A DNA stretch of 64,000 bases from Apostichopus japonicus (Eukaryota > Echinodermata > Holothuroidea > Aspidochirotida > Stichopodidae): positions 19,454,501 through 19,518,500 of the forward strand of contig NC_092580.1 of assembly GCF_037975245.1 (NCBI RefSeq). The letters run 5' to 3'. This document shows, one piece after another, positions 11,901-25,877 of the stretch. Positions within the stretch are counted from its first letter, which is position 1. Each line of letters opens with the position of its first letter. A program made the position numbers and the translations under genes. A model generated the notes under the pieces. That model ran no database searches. It was given only the letters and a program-made list of their open reading frames with translations, and was not told where the DNA came from.

Positions 11901-14900
11901 AAATAAGGGGTTAATCAACGGTCTAGCGTGCGTTACTCACAGGATTAATGCACGATCGGGGGATAATGCAAGCGATGCACGAGGGCCGAGCCCGAGTGCA
12001 TCCAGCGATAGCATTAACACCCGGATTGCATTAATCATGTGAGTAACGCACGCTAGACCGTTGATTAACCCCGTTCATTCATACACTACCATTTGTGTGG
12101 GGGAAAAATCATAAAACAAAACATTTTTGGTTACATATAACCAAAGATTTATTAAAGTGATGCCCCGTAATTTTACCGTGCGTTACTCATAGGATTAACC
12201 ACGGTCAGCTGACCTGAATGGACCAATAGGATTCAGGAATCTTTACTAAGTATGAATGAACAAGCTTTTAACAATGGAATTTTCATTTCAACTGTTTCAC
12301 TAGTTTGCATTATTTGCGGGAAATATTGACTGTAAGACATCATAGAACTTTGGGAACAAGTGTATAAACAAAATCACAAAATTTAACAAGATTGAAGATT
12401 CCCTTTCGAGGTAGTTCATTAATCCTTGCAAGTTATCAAGCAGTTGATGTTTATGTGCCCCTGTTTTGAGTATCATAATTTGACAAATTTGTACAAAATG
12501 TTGATACAGACATTCTGTGAGAGTTGCATTATAACTGACTCATTAATTCGGTGTCATTGAGGAAGACACTAAGGTGCATGAGTGTTGGTTAAAAGATGCT
12601 ATCTTTGAGTTTAAAGCCTGGACATTGAAGTTATTGTAAAAAGCTGATATTGCTGTCGAATCAGTAATAAAAGAAACGTCCAATAAAGATGATACACTGG
12701 GATTAGTATGCACCAGGGGCATCCCACATGACATTAAAAATTACAGATTAAAATAATCAACCACACACCAACTATTGTTTTGTTCTTTATGGAGTTGTTT
12801 AATAGTGGGGCCACAGAAAGCTAACTCACTAGCCTCACTATGCCCAACGGTGATTTAAAAGATCATGTTTCTCATTTGTATATCCTGCCATTTTTTTTGT
12901 TTTTACCTTGTCCATTTATTTACCTTTTTCTTTTTTCTTCTCTTAATTTTTGAGGTTGTGAAAGGTTCAGAAATCCTGGAGGTCCTCCACAGTCTACCAG
13001 ATCTCAAGACTTTCCTTTTTTCATTGTACAATTGTCAATATGCAGACTTCTTCAAAATGCTTGGTGAGTAACAGTTGCAAGGTTTTTTTTAATTTTTTTT
13101 TATGATTTATACTGTGAGTGTCATATTAATATATAATATTTTTTCTGCTTCAGTTTCCACTACACCCCTTTCAAATTGTGTTTCACAAGATTCATTATTT
13201 CCACTCTGTGAACTTGGTCTCTTCAAGATGTATTTTAAAATATCATCGGACTATTGACACTGCTGAGGTATTTTGATATTAAAATTATGCTTTCACTCTC
13301 CTATAGCTGCTGTGGAACAGGAGCTGAAGAATGACAGGCTGACCTCACCGCATTACAGATATTATTGTCGGGAAATGAGAGTACTAGCATACACCCAACT
13401 ACTGGAATCCTACCGTAGTCTAACCCTGCCGTATATGGCAAACGCGTTTGGCGTTAGCATCGATTTTATCGACCAGTGAGTGGATGAGAAGCATTTTCAG
13501 GTTGGGGGGGAGGGGTTGGGGGAAGATGGGGGGGTCTGCAATGAAATACATGTACATTGCCTTGTAATAACTCTGCCTGCATCTTTTTACAAAGACTAAA
13601 TCAGTGAGAGGATTTTAAAGAAGCATTTCATGAGGTGTTTATAGACAGATCTTTAAAGTGACATAGGGGGAAGGAATTTTGTGAGGTATTTCAAGGGTGT
13701 TTATTATCAAGAGGTATTTTTAAGATGTTGTCAAACAATATTTTACAAGGTGCTCTTTACAGCAACTTTTTCGAGTTGATTTTGATGATTTCATCATTGT
13801 CATCCGATACATAATTGTTACCCGATACCAAAAAATCCCATAGCGACGTAACTCATTAGTTTAGCTGGTCCATTTTCATTTTAGAAAATGCAGTGAAAAA
13901 TTGACAATTTTGAAATATTCATACATGTGTGAGTTTTTACAAACATTTACAAATGTCTGGGCGAGGAAACATCGATAAATAAATAGAATCCTTGATTACT
14001 TAGTTCGTTAACTTTCAGTTGGTGCAAACAAAACTATACAGGTGTTACAGTTTGGTGAACCACAATCTTTCTTTGGTAGATTTGGTCAAGTTTACCGACA
14101 AACTCCAGAGAGATGGTGAAATATCGATGTTAAGTAAAAAGCAATCTTAGGCTGGAAGAAGTGCCTTCTAATGATGAAATTGGGAAAATGTATGTTATGT
14201 ATGTTAATGAGATTTACATAGCGTTGCAAGAATTGGCATATTCATTGCAATATTATCCGCATGGCGGTTGCATTTAAGTCACCAATAAATCAGTAATTTA
14301 TTAACAAATTTATAGAAAAAATCTGTTGTTATGGTTACAATTGTTTAACATGTTTTCATGGGTTTTTTTTTTTTTCATACATTTTTTCATTAAATTTTCT
14401 TTATCAATCAGAGAGCTCTCCAGATTTATTGCTGCTGGACGTCTTCACTGTAAGATTGATAAAGTCGGAGGCATCGTGGAAACCAATCGGCCAGACAGCA
14501 AGAACTGGCAGTACCAGGTGAGAACAATTAATTTGAATGAAAGTTTAATAACATGCTGGTTGGTGCCCTTGATTGATTGAAATACAATTGAATTTAATTG
14601 AAATGTTTCAATTGAAGTTTCCCACAATCTGGTGGTAGTAAAACATATCTGTAAAAGGAAAGATAAGGTACCTAGTTCTACCTACGTTACCCTAAATAAT
14701 GACCTGTCGGTCCTCACATAGGAGTTGCTGTCGTATACAAAATATCTTAACAAAAGGTGGGATCATGCTGCAAGACCAAGAGCTGATGTTATAACCCTTG
14801 TTTGCTTGTTTATATGCCAGCATACTAAATCGTATTCATATTTTTGGTGAATTTTTTTTTTTTTTTCTTAACTGTTAGTATATGAAGACACTTATATTGT

Positions 14901-15065
14901 TGACTATAACACATATTTCAATAATTTGGAAAATTTCTGCTGAAAAAGATGTGCTACTTTTTTTTTACATTTATTTTTCAATATTTTTTTTTACAGGCCA
15001 CAATCAAGCAAGGAGATATTTTGTTGAACAGAGTCCAAAAACTGAGCAGAGTAATAAACATCTGA
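8939..15065 (+). CDS. PSMD6: 26S proteasome non-ATPase regulatory subunit 6 (Rpn7), eight exons
   Basis: PSMD6/Rpn7 is a PCI-domain subunit of the proteasome lid and helps assemble the 19S particle that receives ubiquitinated substrates. Exons are 8939-9083, 9712-9917, 10140-10285, 11634-11853, 12955-13063, 13307-13475, 14412-14517 and 14997-15065 (stop). All introns are GT-AG. The exons sum to 1,170 nt, or 389 residues, exactly the human length. Recognisable blocks in order are [10 protein letters not shown] (exon 2), [10 protein letters not shown] and [10 protein letters not shown] in the helical repeats, [19 protein letters not shown] (exon 4), [10 protein letters not shown] and [16 protein letters not shown] (exon 6), and the PCI winged helix [18 protein letters not shown] (exon 7). 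The protein ends RVINI. It is transcribed away from UBE2N. Intron 3 carries a 215-bp tandem duplication and intron 4 an inverted-repeat element. Confidence 0.97.
11088..11517. repeat. 215-bp tandem duplication in PSMD6 intron 3
   Basis: Two adjacent copies (about 11088-11302 and 11303-11517) are offset by exactly 215 bases and differ at few positions. The word ccgaccatttgaga is at 11092 and 11307, and ggtttgacct-like ends precede aaagaaatacctgg in both. Both copies keep the same plus-strand frame open for about 64 codons (from RPFEK to GKLWLT) before a TAG. I do not recognise that peptide. Confidence 0.9.
11907..12072. mobile_element. MITE-like element with 34-bp perfect inverted ends
   Basis: The arms at 11907-11940 and 12039-12072 are perfect inverted copies (GGGGTTAATCAACGGTCTAG at the outer edge), and the symmetry continues inward with a few mismatches (aggattaatgca / tgcattaatcat). 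A partial third copy of the inner arm (gtgcgttactcataggatta) lies at about 12179-12198, so a related fragment may extend to about 12260. No target duplication is obvious. It lies in PSMD6 intron 4. Confidence 0.85.
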
Positions 15066-15456
15066 GAAGAGGAACATGACCAAAAGCGTAAAAGAAAGTC
15101 TTTGTTTACAAACAAACAGCAGATGACTACTTCATTATTTGTTTTGTACATTATTATTGTTATTGTTGGCTCCAAAGGCCTGGGGATGAGGGGAGGTGGG
15201 CAGGGTATGCCAAAGTGGCCAACACACCCTGGAATAGTAATAACACCCACTTTGATCAGTCGCCGTTTCGTTTCCTCAATGAAATTATCAGCACTAAAGG
15301 GATCTAGGATTTCTCAGAAGCTTGAGCCCCGGTCCAGATTGGGTATCGATACAACCCAAAATTTCTATCGCAATAGTAGTGCCAGGAAGACATTGGTAAA
15401 AAGTAAGGACTGTATGTGTACAAAGCATGCTAACTTTTCCACTATTTACCTTGTAT

Positions 15457-15462
15457 AATAAA
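15457..15462 (+). terminator. PSMD6 poly(A) signal
   Basis: AATAAA lies 392 bases after the PSMD6 stop codon and is followed by a T/G-rich stretch (caagttgtttttgg), as expected for a cleavage and polyadenylation site. It implies a 3' UTR of roughly 410-420 bases. Confidence 0.7.
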
Positions 15463-18135
15463 AAAAGCTCAAGTTGTTTTTGGCTAATTGATAGTACCAA
15501 AAAAGGTTTACAATGGGGCATTGCCCTTTGGGTACCCCTCCCTGGATGGGCCCTGGAAAGTGTTTTGTCCAGGCTCTCATAGCAAAGTGTTGCTAAGAGG
15601 CTTTCTGGCTCTTGTGACTCTACACTTCACAGAATTGTTTGAAGTAAAAACCACGTTCTTGGAATTAAATTTTTATTCCTTGCCAGGGCAGAAGGAATCT
15701 TTGAGATGGTAATGGCATGTGTGTGTATGTGGCACTTGCTTGTAAACACTGTTACTCAAAGAGTTCATAGTGGATCAACTCCATACTTGGTATGTGGATC
15801 AATCTTTGAGTACAAGAACCCTATTGTTTTCTGTGAAGTTCAATGGTCATTTTGACACAGAGGTCAAAGTCTGAACACATTGTAAACATGACTCTAAAAA
15901 GAACATCATTGATGAATTTCATACATGGTATACAGATCAAGAAGCCAATTGAAGTTGGTAGAGGTCAAAGGTCATACGCAGGCAACATTTAAGTCAAAAT
16001 CTGAAAATTGTGTAAACATGATAGCTCAAGAAGTACATCTTCCTTGAACTTGCTTACCAGTGGATTAAATGATTGATGCTCACAGGGGAGTGCTACAAAT
16101 ATGAGCTGAAAATCTCTGATCTTTTCTGGTTCTCACTTAATTCTTGGACGAATTTAACTCGCTTGCTCCACATTAGTCCGACAGTTATTTGGAATTTTGA
16201 GCAAATTGTATTTCAAGGAATCACAAAGCCAACTGGCTCTTCTTGGTTCTGAAGATAATCAGCTACATGATTTTACATATGTATATTACATATGAAATGG
16301 CTAATGGCTTGAACAATGATGGTGTGCCAGCACTGCAGCTAATTGCTTTGATTTATTGAGTTACATCAATTGTTTAACAGAATGATACTGGAATTAAATA
16401 TTTAAAATTAATTTGTGTTGAAATGTTAAAATTGTTCAGCAAATTGAAGTCCCATGAGTAAATAACAACCCTGGCTGTTATAAGAACAGTCCTGGGATAT
16501 GAGGAATAACTTTATTTCCCCATGTGCTTTTTCTTATGCATACAAACGTAACACATGCAGATATCTAAAGTGATACCCATGTCTCTGAGTAACTTCAGAT
16601 ATTGCTTCCTTTATAAATGAAAGATATTTATTCATCTTTGTGAGAGATAATAGTATGAGCCATTTTGAGGGTTGGCGGCCAAGGAGTGTGGTAGGGGGGG
16701 GGGGAGAGAAGAGGGGCTGAATACCATTTGGATGAGTTATAACTAATGGTAAGCACCACATTATCTTCTCATCAAGAAATTGTGGACATGACTTAATAAC
16801 ATTAACAAATAGCTGTCAAACATTAAATACATTTTTTCAAGTGATTTCTTGGGTGATTTCTTGTTTTTTGTTTGTTTCTTGTTCATATTGACTTTTTTCC
16901 CTCTCTGATATTCCAATGTCAAGGTTATTAGTCACCATGTCAGATTCTTGGAATAATAGGAACGTACTGGCAGATCCAGTTTTAATTCACTGCTGGTTTC
17001 TGCCTCCACCTCCCCCCCCCCCTCCCCGCACCACCCTTCACCTGCATAACCCCACCCCCTCCTGCATAACGCCACCCCATGCGTTTTAGGTTCGTAAGTT
17101 CCATTATTATTATTATTTTTTCAGAAGTCGCATACTCCAAGAATTGATATTCAAGTTAGAGCAAGTACATCCGCCCAGTGATACTTATATTACACCGTAT
17201 GTATCCATAGTGAAAGAGCGCCCTTCGTTTTCACATTAGCCCAAGAAAATCCTGGTTATGTGGCCATTTCTGCTGTATGTTTCTAACCGGTATTACTACC
17301 CGATTTTACATTAATCACCACGCCTTTACCTTTAGCAATTCCTGTACCAGAAGCGACAGAAGATGGTACACTTTGGGAAGGGAGGGGCGGGTGAGGGAGG
17401 GGTGGGGTGGGAGAACAAACTACGTAGGGCAGTGGGAAATGTTAGTCTGATTAAAGGAAGCCCTTCTTTTTATATTGTGCCGTAAATTCCAATATTTCAA
17501 TGTTTTTCAACGAAACTTTTTTTTTCTGTATGTTTCATCAAAAGTTGACGTTTTAATAAACAAAAGGACATTTATCATTCCAAAAATAAAACAGGGAACT
17601 TTAACAAAAAAGAGGCACTTTTGTTTATGTGAAGGAGGGGGGACACATTCTCTGGAAAATAGAGAAAAAAATCACTAATGGTCCATAAAGACTGATGTTA
17701 ACTAATATTACAATCGATTTGAAATTATTCTTCAAGGATAGAAATTTTCCTCATAAACAACCATTTGTAACGGTTATCATGAAGTTTAGATCAAATATTG
17801 TCGCATGTTTTATTACACAGAATACGTCAATAATGAAAATCACCCTCAGGTACATGAAAATAAGTTACTACAACGGGACGAGAAGAGTGATTTTCAAAAC
17901 ATAAATTGACCGTCAGAACTTAACAGACAAATAAAATATACACACGGGGGGGGGGGGGATTCATAAATTTCCAAATTGTTAGGACCCTGGAAAGTTCATT
18001 AAGCCTATAAATGAAAAACTATAAATTCAATGAGGATAATTGGAGGTTATTGACTTTATGAAATAGTAAGATAATAACATGTAAACCATCAAGAAACGGA
18101 CATGTTTTTTACGAACCAACGTAGGGTTCAGCAGT

Positions 18136-18269
18136 GGCGTAGCCACGGAACAGGGCGGGTGGTGGGGGAAGGGTTGCTTATTTCCAGACTTTCTTTAAGA
18201 AAGGAAACCTTTATATTACTAAATGGTATTTAACTGATTGAAATAGTTGCACCACTTTGCAGCTACGCC
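18136..18269. repeat. GGCGTAGC-ended dispersed repeat
   Basis: The interval starts GGCGTAGCCACGG and ends GCTACGCC, so the termini are inverted, with G-rich sequence just inside. It resembles the larger GGCGTAGG-ended element at 45105-45435, suggesting members of one dispersed family. Internal sequence is not coding. Confidence 0.45.
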
Positions 18270-21200
18270 CCAAAAGCTTTTCTCACAGGTGATTGGAACA
18301 TACCTCCCTTAGCCCATCCCGAGGCGGACATTAAAACCAACATTTATCCCCCTCTCCTCCAAAAAATTAATCAAACGCCGTGGAAACGGGCCCCACTCAT
18401 AGTAAGTTCAGAGTATACGTTCTTGCGATATAAAGTTAACAAAGTGAAAAGTCAGGTTAATGGAATATAAACCGTTTATCCGCTTCTATAGGCTAATAAT
18501 GGTCACGTCGCTATCATTTTCATAAAAATACGAACAAACTAAATAAGTTAATATTTTCATATAACTGTTAAATCTTAAATACAAAAGCAATAGTCTATTT
18601 TTGGCTTCATTCATTTTTGTATGGCAAAGGTTGTCATATTTCTAAGTAATTGTTACTTTATCATAGTATTCGTCTGCTACTCTCTTAGTACTGCATTCAA
18701 CTGAGTGTGATAGTGAAGCTGGTAAAAATGATGAAAGCATTTTTTTCGAACTTGCAGCACTGTTCGCTATATGGCCAGGTGCCCCCCCCCCCACCCTCAT
18801 CCCCAAGAAAAATAAAATCTTGTGAAATTCCTTAAACGTTCCCCTCAGTTTCAAAGCATACAAGCGCCCCTAAAGAGGAATGCTTTTCCATTTCTAATTT
18901 AATGAAAATTTGCTGTTTTTTTATTGCAACAGATGGTAATTGGAATGTGCACTTTTGTTGCAAAATACTCAAATACTTGAATTTTCGGGACAGAATACAC
19001 TGAACAACCATTTTGTCTGAAAGGTTAGACTAGCAGTGTGGTATTTCCCCTCGAAGCAAAGTCATGTGTCCTACTGCACCATGCGGATGCAGGGGTGTGG
19101 GGTTATATCCTACATCTCCCTCGTTTTCAACTGAAAAAAAAAAACATAATAAAAGTATACTTAATGTCACAACTAAATTATAGCCTATATATGCACCATT
19201 TATTTCTTTTGTCTGGGGGGGGGGGGGGAGCCCCGGACCATCTGTATGGGAATCCGCTTCAATGACCCCAGAATTACACCTCCTTCTTTATAAACTTCTG
19301 TATCTACCAATGACTACTACCGTTTTGATATTCAGGTTCGAATGTCAATTTTTTTTTCTCAAACAAGAGGAAAATCATCCAGTCAATCTAAAGTACCTTT
19401 TTGCTAAAATGTTTCCTATCGGTATCACAAAATATCTAATACTGAACTAGTCTAGATAACATATACTGACGAAAGCAACAAAGAATTGCGATACGTGGAA
19501 TTAAGCAGCTAATAAAACAGAATTAAGCCAGGGTAAATTAAAATAATGATGTTTTTCTTAATTAAATATATCTTTACCCAAAGCGGCATCTTTATGGGCT
19601 AACTATGGCCCATTTTGGTCGCTTCGTTTCATATATCCACTTGGCATAGTACAGTTTCAGCCACTAGATCCTATACGCAGTGAATGTCCCTAAAGCCATG
19701 AATGCTCGTGTATATCTTAATATTGACACCTTTCACAAGTTGACAAAGAAATTAAAAGTTACAATTATTTGATATATGATATACTTGAATGTCAAGAGAT
19801 TTCTTCTGCCAAAAGTCACCTTTAGTTTTTTCTCCTTCTTCTCCTTCTTTATGTTTCATATTCTCTCAGCCTCTCTATCTCCACCTCTCTCTCTATGTTT
19901 CTTTCTTGTACAATCTATAAAATGCGAATCGATCTAATTAGAAGCGAGGGCGTGATATCGGATACATTAAGTGATTGGCGACTCAACTATCGGAGGTGAG
20001 CACTGGATTCTGAAATCCAATTAATTGAAAATTAAGAATCGAAAATCCACGCCATTTAATGTAATTGGTTGTTAGGACCGTACAGGGATAGGGTTTCTTC
20101 AATAAAGAGTGTAGATTCCTGTTCAAATATAGCGGACAGGACGGTTTCGTACTATAAGTTCGGTGAATTTTATCTTCTTCAAATGCGCTCAATATAGGCC
20201 TATATCCTGGGGCGGGAAGATGATGAAAATTTCGTTAAATTTGTTAATTACATTACAATAACAAATTGAGGTATTCCCCCCTTGTTTTATTTTAAATAAA
20301 AGCCTCATGTGCAGCTTTACTGTAAAGATATTTTAGTATATATGCCTACGTGAATTTGTGGTCATGTTGTATCAAGTTCTTTGCATTTTGCCTGATTTTC
20401 GGTTGCCTTTTTCTTTAACATTTGAACGATGACAGATGAACTTAAAAGTTAAACTCAGGTTTGAATGATCAGCTTCAAACTCCAAACAAAGTGAGCAAAT
20501 TCTTAAGAGTTTAGTCGAAAGATATTGTTACATATGTTATTGCTCCTTCTGCTCTAAGGGTCACCAAACCCCTACGATCCCCCCCCCCCCCCCAAAAAAA
20601 AATAATCGATCGATAGATTTTGTAGCCTATATTTGTACCGCATGTAATTAAGACAGCCTCAGAAGTAAACTTTTATTTAAAAAAACATAATCTTTGTGTT
20701 ATTTATTACATCTTACCAGATGCAGGGGTGAAATGGGAGCGAATGGGGGGGGGGGGTGATTATTGTTGTCAGACCAATGTTCAGTAGCGTTCAATCCTCG
20801 GTCATTGTTCTGAAAATTATTTGGTCCACCTCCCGACCCCGGTGCCAATGGGAATTGAAATGATACAACCGTGAACCTTAATTCCGTTTAGTATAGTATC
20901 TTACTTTTGATTGTTCAGGCAACCTGTTATAATTTTTTTTAAATCTGTAAAAATATGGTCAAAGCTATCTGCAAAACTACCTTCATTATAGAAGGAAAAC
21001 GCCCATAAGTATTAATTAAATATACAAATAAATCCACTGTGCGAAACACTGACAGACTCAAACTGTAAAATTATACTTACATCTCTTCTTGGAATTCACA
21101 ATAATATAATTTTACACTGTTTAAATATGCAATATGTTAATTCGCTTTATGGGTCACACACCCACTTCCCCTCCCCCTCCCTCTCCCCTCCCCCCTCAAT

Positions 21201-22200
21201 CAGTGTAAGCAATGATAGACTCTGTATACAACCATCTACAACAGTTGTTTGACATTTACAATATATCATGTAAAGTTACATAAATTCCAATCTGTTAATT
21301 GGCAGTAAATTGTTAAGGCAACTTGTTGCCATTTCTTTCTTCTGTGAAATCATGAACATTTTCCATTTTTTTTTTTTACAGAACATGTATATAGCCTATA
21401 TCTGCTGATGATACTGTATCCCAAACGTATATTACTTTCTTTGTCTTAATTACTCAACAAGTTCCCATTAGGAATACATCATTATGTTTACCATACAGAT
21501 TCACAAATAGTTTTACCCCCTCCTCTCTCCCTCACACAAACTCTATGACCGTATTTCTTTTAAGACAATATATTTCCAAATGTCTATTTCCCGATGGGAT
21601 ATATTAACTATTCTAACGAAGATTTCGTACGAAAGTCATATACTCATAATTGCGATTTTAATGTGTCCTCCTTTCTTTTCTTTTCTTCTTTATATTTTAG
21701 TTTCTTCTTTAAAGTTTAGGAATAAAAAAATGAATGAAAGTTATCTATAGTACCAATTACAGTCAATGCTTATTTTTTGGGTGCAGTTTGTTTGTAGCAA
21801 CAAGATACTTTCTCGATCCCGCAACGTTTTTTAATATATCCCGTACGGAATACCCGGGTCAAAATAGTGTAAATTAAATTCCCTTCATTCAGGCTATGAC
21901 CTACGCAATTACGTAAAAGCTTAAGGTTGGTTAGAAGACGTTCTAAATATACGTCACGCAGAGAAAACATAGCTTGATTGGAGACTTTTATTTGAAAACT
22001 CTTTGTCCTATCTACTCTAATTACTCGTTCATCAAATTCTCATCATTGCTATATTAAAGCCTCGTGCATGTCAGCTGTGGTTTTGGCCGGCCAATTAACT
22101 AACTTGGATAATTTGCCACATGCATGTATCAACTAGGTATATCGGTTCGATTTACCAATAAGGCCATTTCTCTTCTTTTCTTTCTTTCATCTCATTTGGC

Positions 22201-22225
22201 TTCTTCTTCTTCTTCTTCTTCTTCT
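22201..22225. repeat. (CTT)n microsatellite
   Basis: About eight uninterrupted TTC/CTT units in a longer pyrimidine-rich stretch. Confidence 0.85.
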
Positions 22226-24910
22226 CATCTTTCTTTTCCTGAAACGGGGAGAAAAATCATGTTATTCGTTAATACTCGTGGGTAAATGAAATCTTGACGG
22301 AAGTAAACGGCGTCCCTTTGTTTTGTGTATAGTTGAAGGCTATTGTTATATCTTTTAAATGTATTGTCCAGAAATAACAAATAACTTATTTTTTTCAGGT
22401 AATTTACGAACCAAAAAAAAAAAAAATTTTAAGTAACCAAACTGACGTATAACCTGTTAATCAACTGAATAAGAGATAAACAAAACACGGAACAAGAAAC
22501 CAAGTAATAACTTTTATTGTCATCTCAACAGGCAATAATGAACAATAGAAGACAAAAATCGATGAAAATACATGAAAGGGTCTAAAATGAACATTTCTGG
22601 AGGGGGGGGGTATTCTAATTATTCCCCCGGCCTTTAGTTGTTGTTGTTGTATGTGGTATGTTACTATTTGCTTACAGCCCGGACGAGTGTAGGCCTATAC
22701 TAGCCTATGCTTGTAAATTTGCATGTTGTCGTAGATAACGGGTTTGATTTCGACAATATCTTGTACAATGTAATTATTGTCAAAAGGATGATCAAAAGAT
22801 GACCTATGTGGACCGACTTTGACCTTTTCTTTGTGTTCTTTTTTATGATTTATTTGTTATTATATATGTAATATCTTATACAGATTCTCATCTTTATAAA
22901 TATAGTATAATACACTAAAATTTAAAATGTTAAATCTCCAATGTTTATGTAATCCGCGCGTTTGCTTTTCACTTGCTTTGTCTGTAATTGTCAATGGATG
23001 TTTGTATTGCGTACATTTTGATGCATGCATTTAGCTTCAACTTTTCCGTCCTAATTGAGTTTTTGATGGGGAAAATGTTCGGGTATTTCCCTTTGAAACA
23101 TATATCATAAAAACATGGATGATATTTATTTCTTGTTTCAATTATGTGTCATCTAATATGATTGTGTATAGGAGTATCAAAACTCCTGGATAAACTTTTA
23201 ATTAACTGAATATGCAAAAGATATACAATATTGTATAGGTCCTACTGGTACATTTACTGTGATAAGTTTAACAGTTGTATCGAGCTAAATACACAGTAAA
23301 GCGCATGTGAATGAGCTAATCATCCACTACAACAACTATCTATTGTATATATTATTGTATTGTTTACTGTGGTATTTTATTGTTTTGTATTGTATCGTCT
23401 TTTATTGTACTGCATTTCATTGTATTGTATTGTTTTCTTAAACTATTCCGTTCACTTTTGACATCATTTAGTGAAACGTCTGTGAGTGAAAGAGAAACTG
23501 GCCGAACGCTTCATTTGTCAATTAAGGAAAAATCCATGTTATGTTTAAATTGTAACCGTAAGCATCAACACAACACAACAGACGTCATTAAAGGCCGCAT
23601 TGATCGGCAAACACCTGATGTGAATATTATCCAATTTGTTCTATCAACCATTCAAATTCTTTCGATCGTCACTTTTCTCTACCGGTCTTAACTCTGCCCT
23701 TTTTATTCATGGTCATTTAAAGAAACCAACTCAACTCTTTCGATAAGTGACAACGATTATATGCCTTCATCTGTATACGTCTGGAGTTGTGACGGAAGCC
23801 TTTAATAGTCATCAGTCTTGCCTCAATATATTTTTTCCCAACTTTACGGAAGGATATAATGAAGTTAACGATATACCAATGACTGCAGTATATTCATTAT
23901 GAGATATATATCCTAAGGTTGAAGAATTAATCTGGAGGTATATATTAAAGAAAATCATAAAACAAAATGGTCAGTGTGTATATATGCATATGATGATGTC
24001 ACACCTGTTTGCTTCAAGTTGCCTTTTGGTACAACCGTGTTAACATCAAATGGTGATATATCAAAAACGGTACATTTTGAGTGCGAAATTTCTCTTACAT
24101 TTTGTTGGCCTCTTGTCGGTAAAAAAAATCTTGCCGTCGCTTTTATTGTTCTAAATTAACCTTTGAGGTATGTTTGATTTGTTTGATTACCATACGCCTT
24201 CAACGATATGGCTGTATTGTGATGTTACCTTATACCCCGTTTGTTGAACGAATATCAAAGGATAAACATAAATATCTAAAATAAGCTCATTAATACCAAG
24301 CAACTAAAGATTCCCTCCTCTTTTTTCACTCTGACTAAGGTGCACACTGTACTATATTATACATGGCATTTAGAAGACCCCGTGTATTAATTTGATGCTT
24401 TTTTCACCCTTCTCCTCTTCATCTTTATGAGAAGCATGAAAAGGCCGTGAATGATTTCTATAGCGTAGCATGTCTGTGAATTATGACTCCCAATAGAGAA
24501 GATCAACTGATAATGCAGGATAAACTACAGCTTCCTCTTATTACTCCGCCGTTATATGTCGACAATTCCTTTTGTCATTTTTATTGCTGTGAATTTCTTC
24601 TTTAACTTTAATTTTCATGATGAGGTAGAATAGTTTCATTTGGGATAAAGATGTAACTCAAGGAAGATTCCATAGAAGATAACCATGGTTACTAAGATAC
24701 ATTGACGTCGTCGTCATGTAGTTGTGTCACAAATTATTTGACGTAAGAAGAAACATAAATAACAAGACAGGCTTTCATGGAGAGAGAAAGTTATCTCGGA
24801 TATACGGAAGCTACAAAGTGCCATCAATAACATAACAAACCTTTGCCTCAATAAGTCAAAAATTTTCAGTAAATTGTTGAGATAACAAGATAATATCTTA
24901 TCAAAAATCA

Positions 24911-25516
24911 GAAAAATGTTGGATTGCTCAGTTGCTTTAATTGAGCAATTGAACATTTTTCTGCAAAACGTTTAACTGACAACTTATCAGATCTCGTCAA
25001 TTCAACATTTTTCTGAAAAATGTTCAATGGTTCACTTCATTCCAACTGAGCAATTGAAAAATTTTCTGCAAAATGTTTAATTGACAACTTATCATATCTC
25101 GTCAATGCAACATTTTTCTGCAAAATGTTCAATTGTTCACTTCATTCCATCTGAGCAATTGGACAATTTTCTTCAAAATGTTTAACTGACAACTTATCAG
25201 ATCTCGTCAATTCAACATTTCTCTGCAAAATGTTTAATTGTTAACTTCATTCCATCTGAGCAATTCAACAATTTTCTGCAAAATGTTTAATTGACAACTT
25301 ATCATTTCTCGTCAATTCAACATTTTTCTGAAAAATGTTTAATTGTTCACTTCATTTCATCTGAGCAATTGAAAAATTTTCTGCAAAATCTTTGACAACT
25401 TGTCATATCTCGTCAATTCAACATTTTCCTGCAAATTGTTTAATTGTTAACTTCATTCCATCTGAGCAATTGAACAATTTTCTGCAAAATGTTTAATTGT
25501 TCACTTCATTCCAAAG
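24911..25516. repeat. 105-bp minisatellite, about 5.5 copies
   Basis: The unit start tgagcaatt recurs at 24942, 25047, 25152, 25257, 25362 and 25463, so the period is exactly 105 except one copy shortened to 101 by a 4-base loss. Each unit contains two related halves, both with an aaMattttctgcaaaatgtt-like core followed by an aattg(t/a)-type word. The first 50 bases (24911-24962) form an inverted repeat in which GAAAAATGTT pairs with AACATTTTTC. It is non-coding. Confidence 0.93.
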
Positions 25517-25834
25517 TGTTTCTTTATGTTGATAGCACTTTAAAACTTCCGTAGATCTTTAAATACATATAAAGGATAGAATAACAATTGCAGATAGTTA
25601 CGTACGTAAATTGGGGGCGCGCCCGTGTGTGTGTTTTTTAATTTGTTATTTATTGCCTCTTTTTTTATTTTTATTTTATATTTTATTGAGAACGATTTGT
25701 AGACTTTGTGCAATGGTAGTTTGCACAATATTTCGGACGTGAGAGCGGTGGTGGGGGAAAGGGGAGTGGGCAAGCAAAACCCACCTTCACTCGATTGATT
25801 ATTCATGTTGAACTTTCCTTGAAGGGTAGAGGAA

Positions 25835-25877
<43 letters not shown>

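Larger units (their letters stand above)
15466..24910. other. Intergenic, no recognisable gene
   Basis: No exon-like block or RNA gene was recognised on either strand. The stretch has many frameshifts and stops, homopolymer G or C tracts (for example about 16687, 17946, 18781, 19216, 20580, 20745, 22602), a pyrimidine-rich zone at 19820-19900, and a short CTT repeat at 22201-22225. Short ORFs in it look random and low in complexity. Confidence 0.6.

Noticed and set aside
15102-15712. ORFs just after the PSMD6 stop codon
   Set aside because: The first lies in the PSMD6 3' UTR before the AATAAA at 15457, and the others run on past it. None resembles a known protein.
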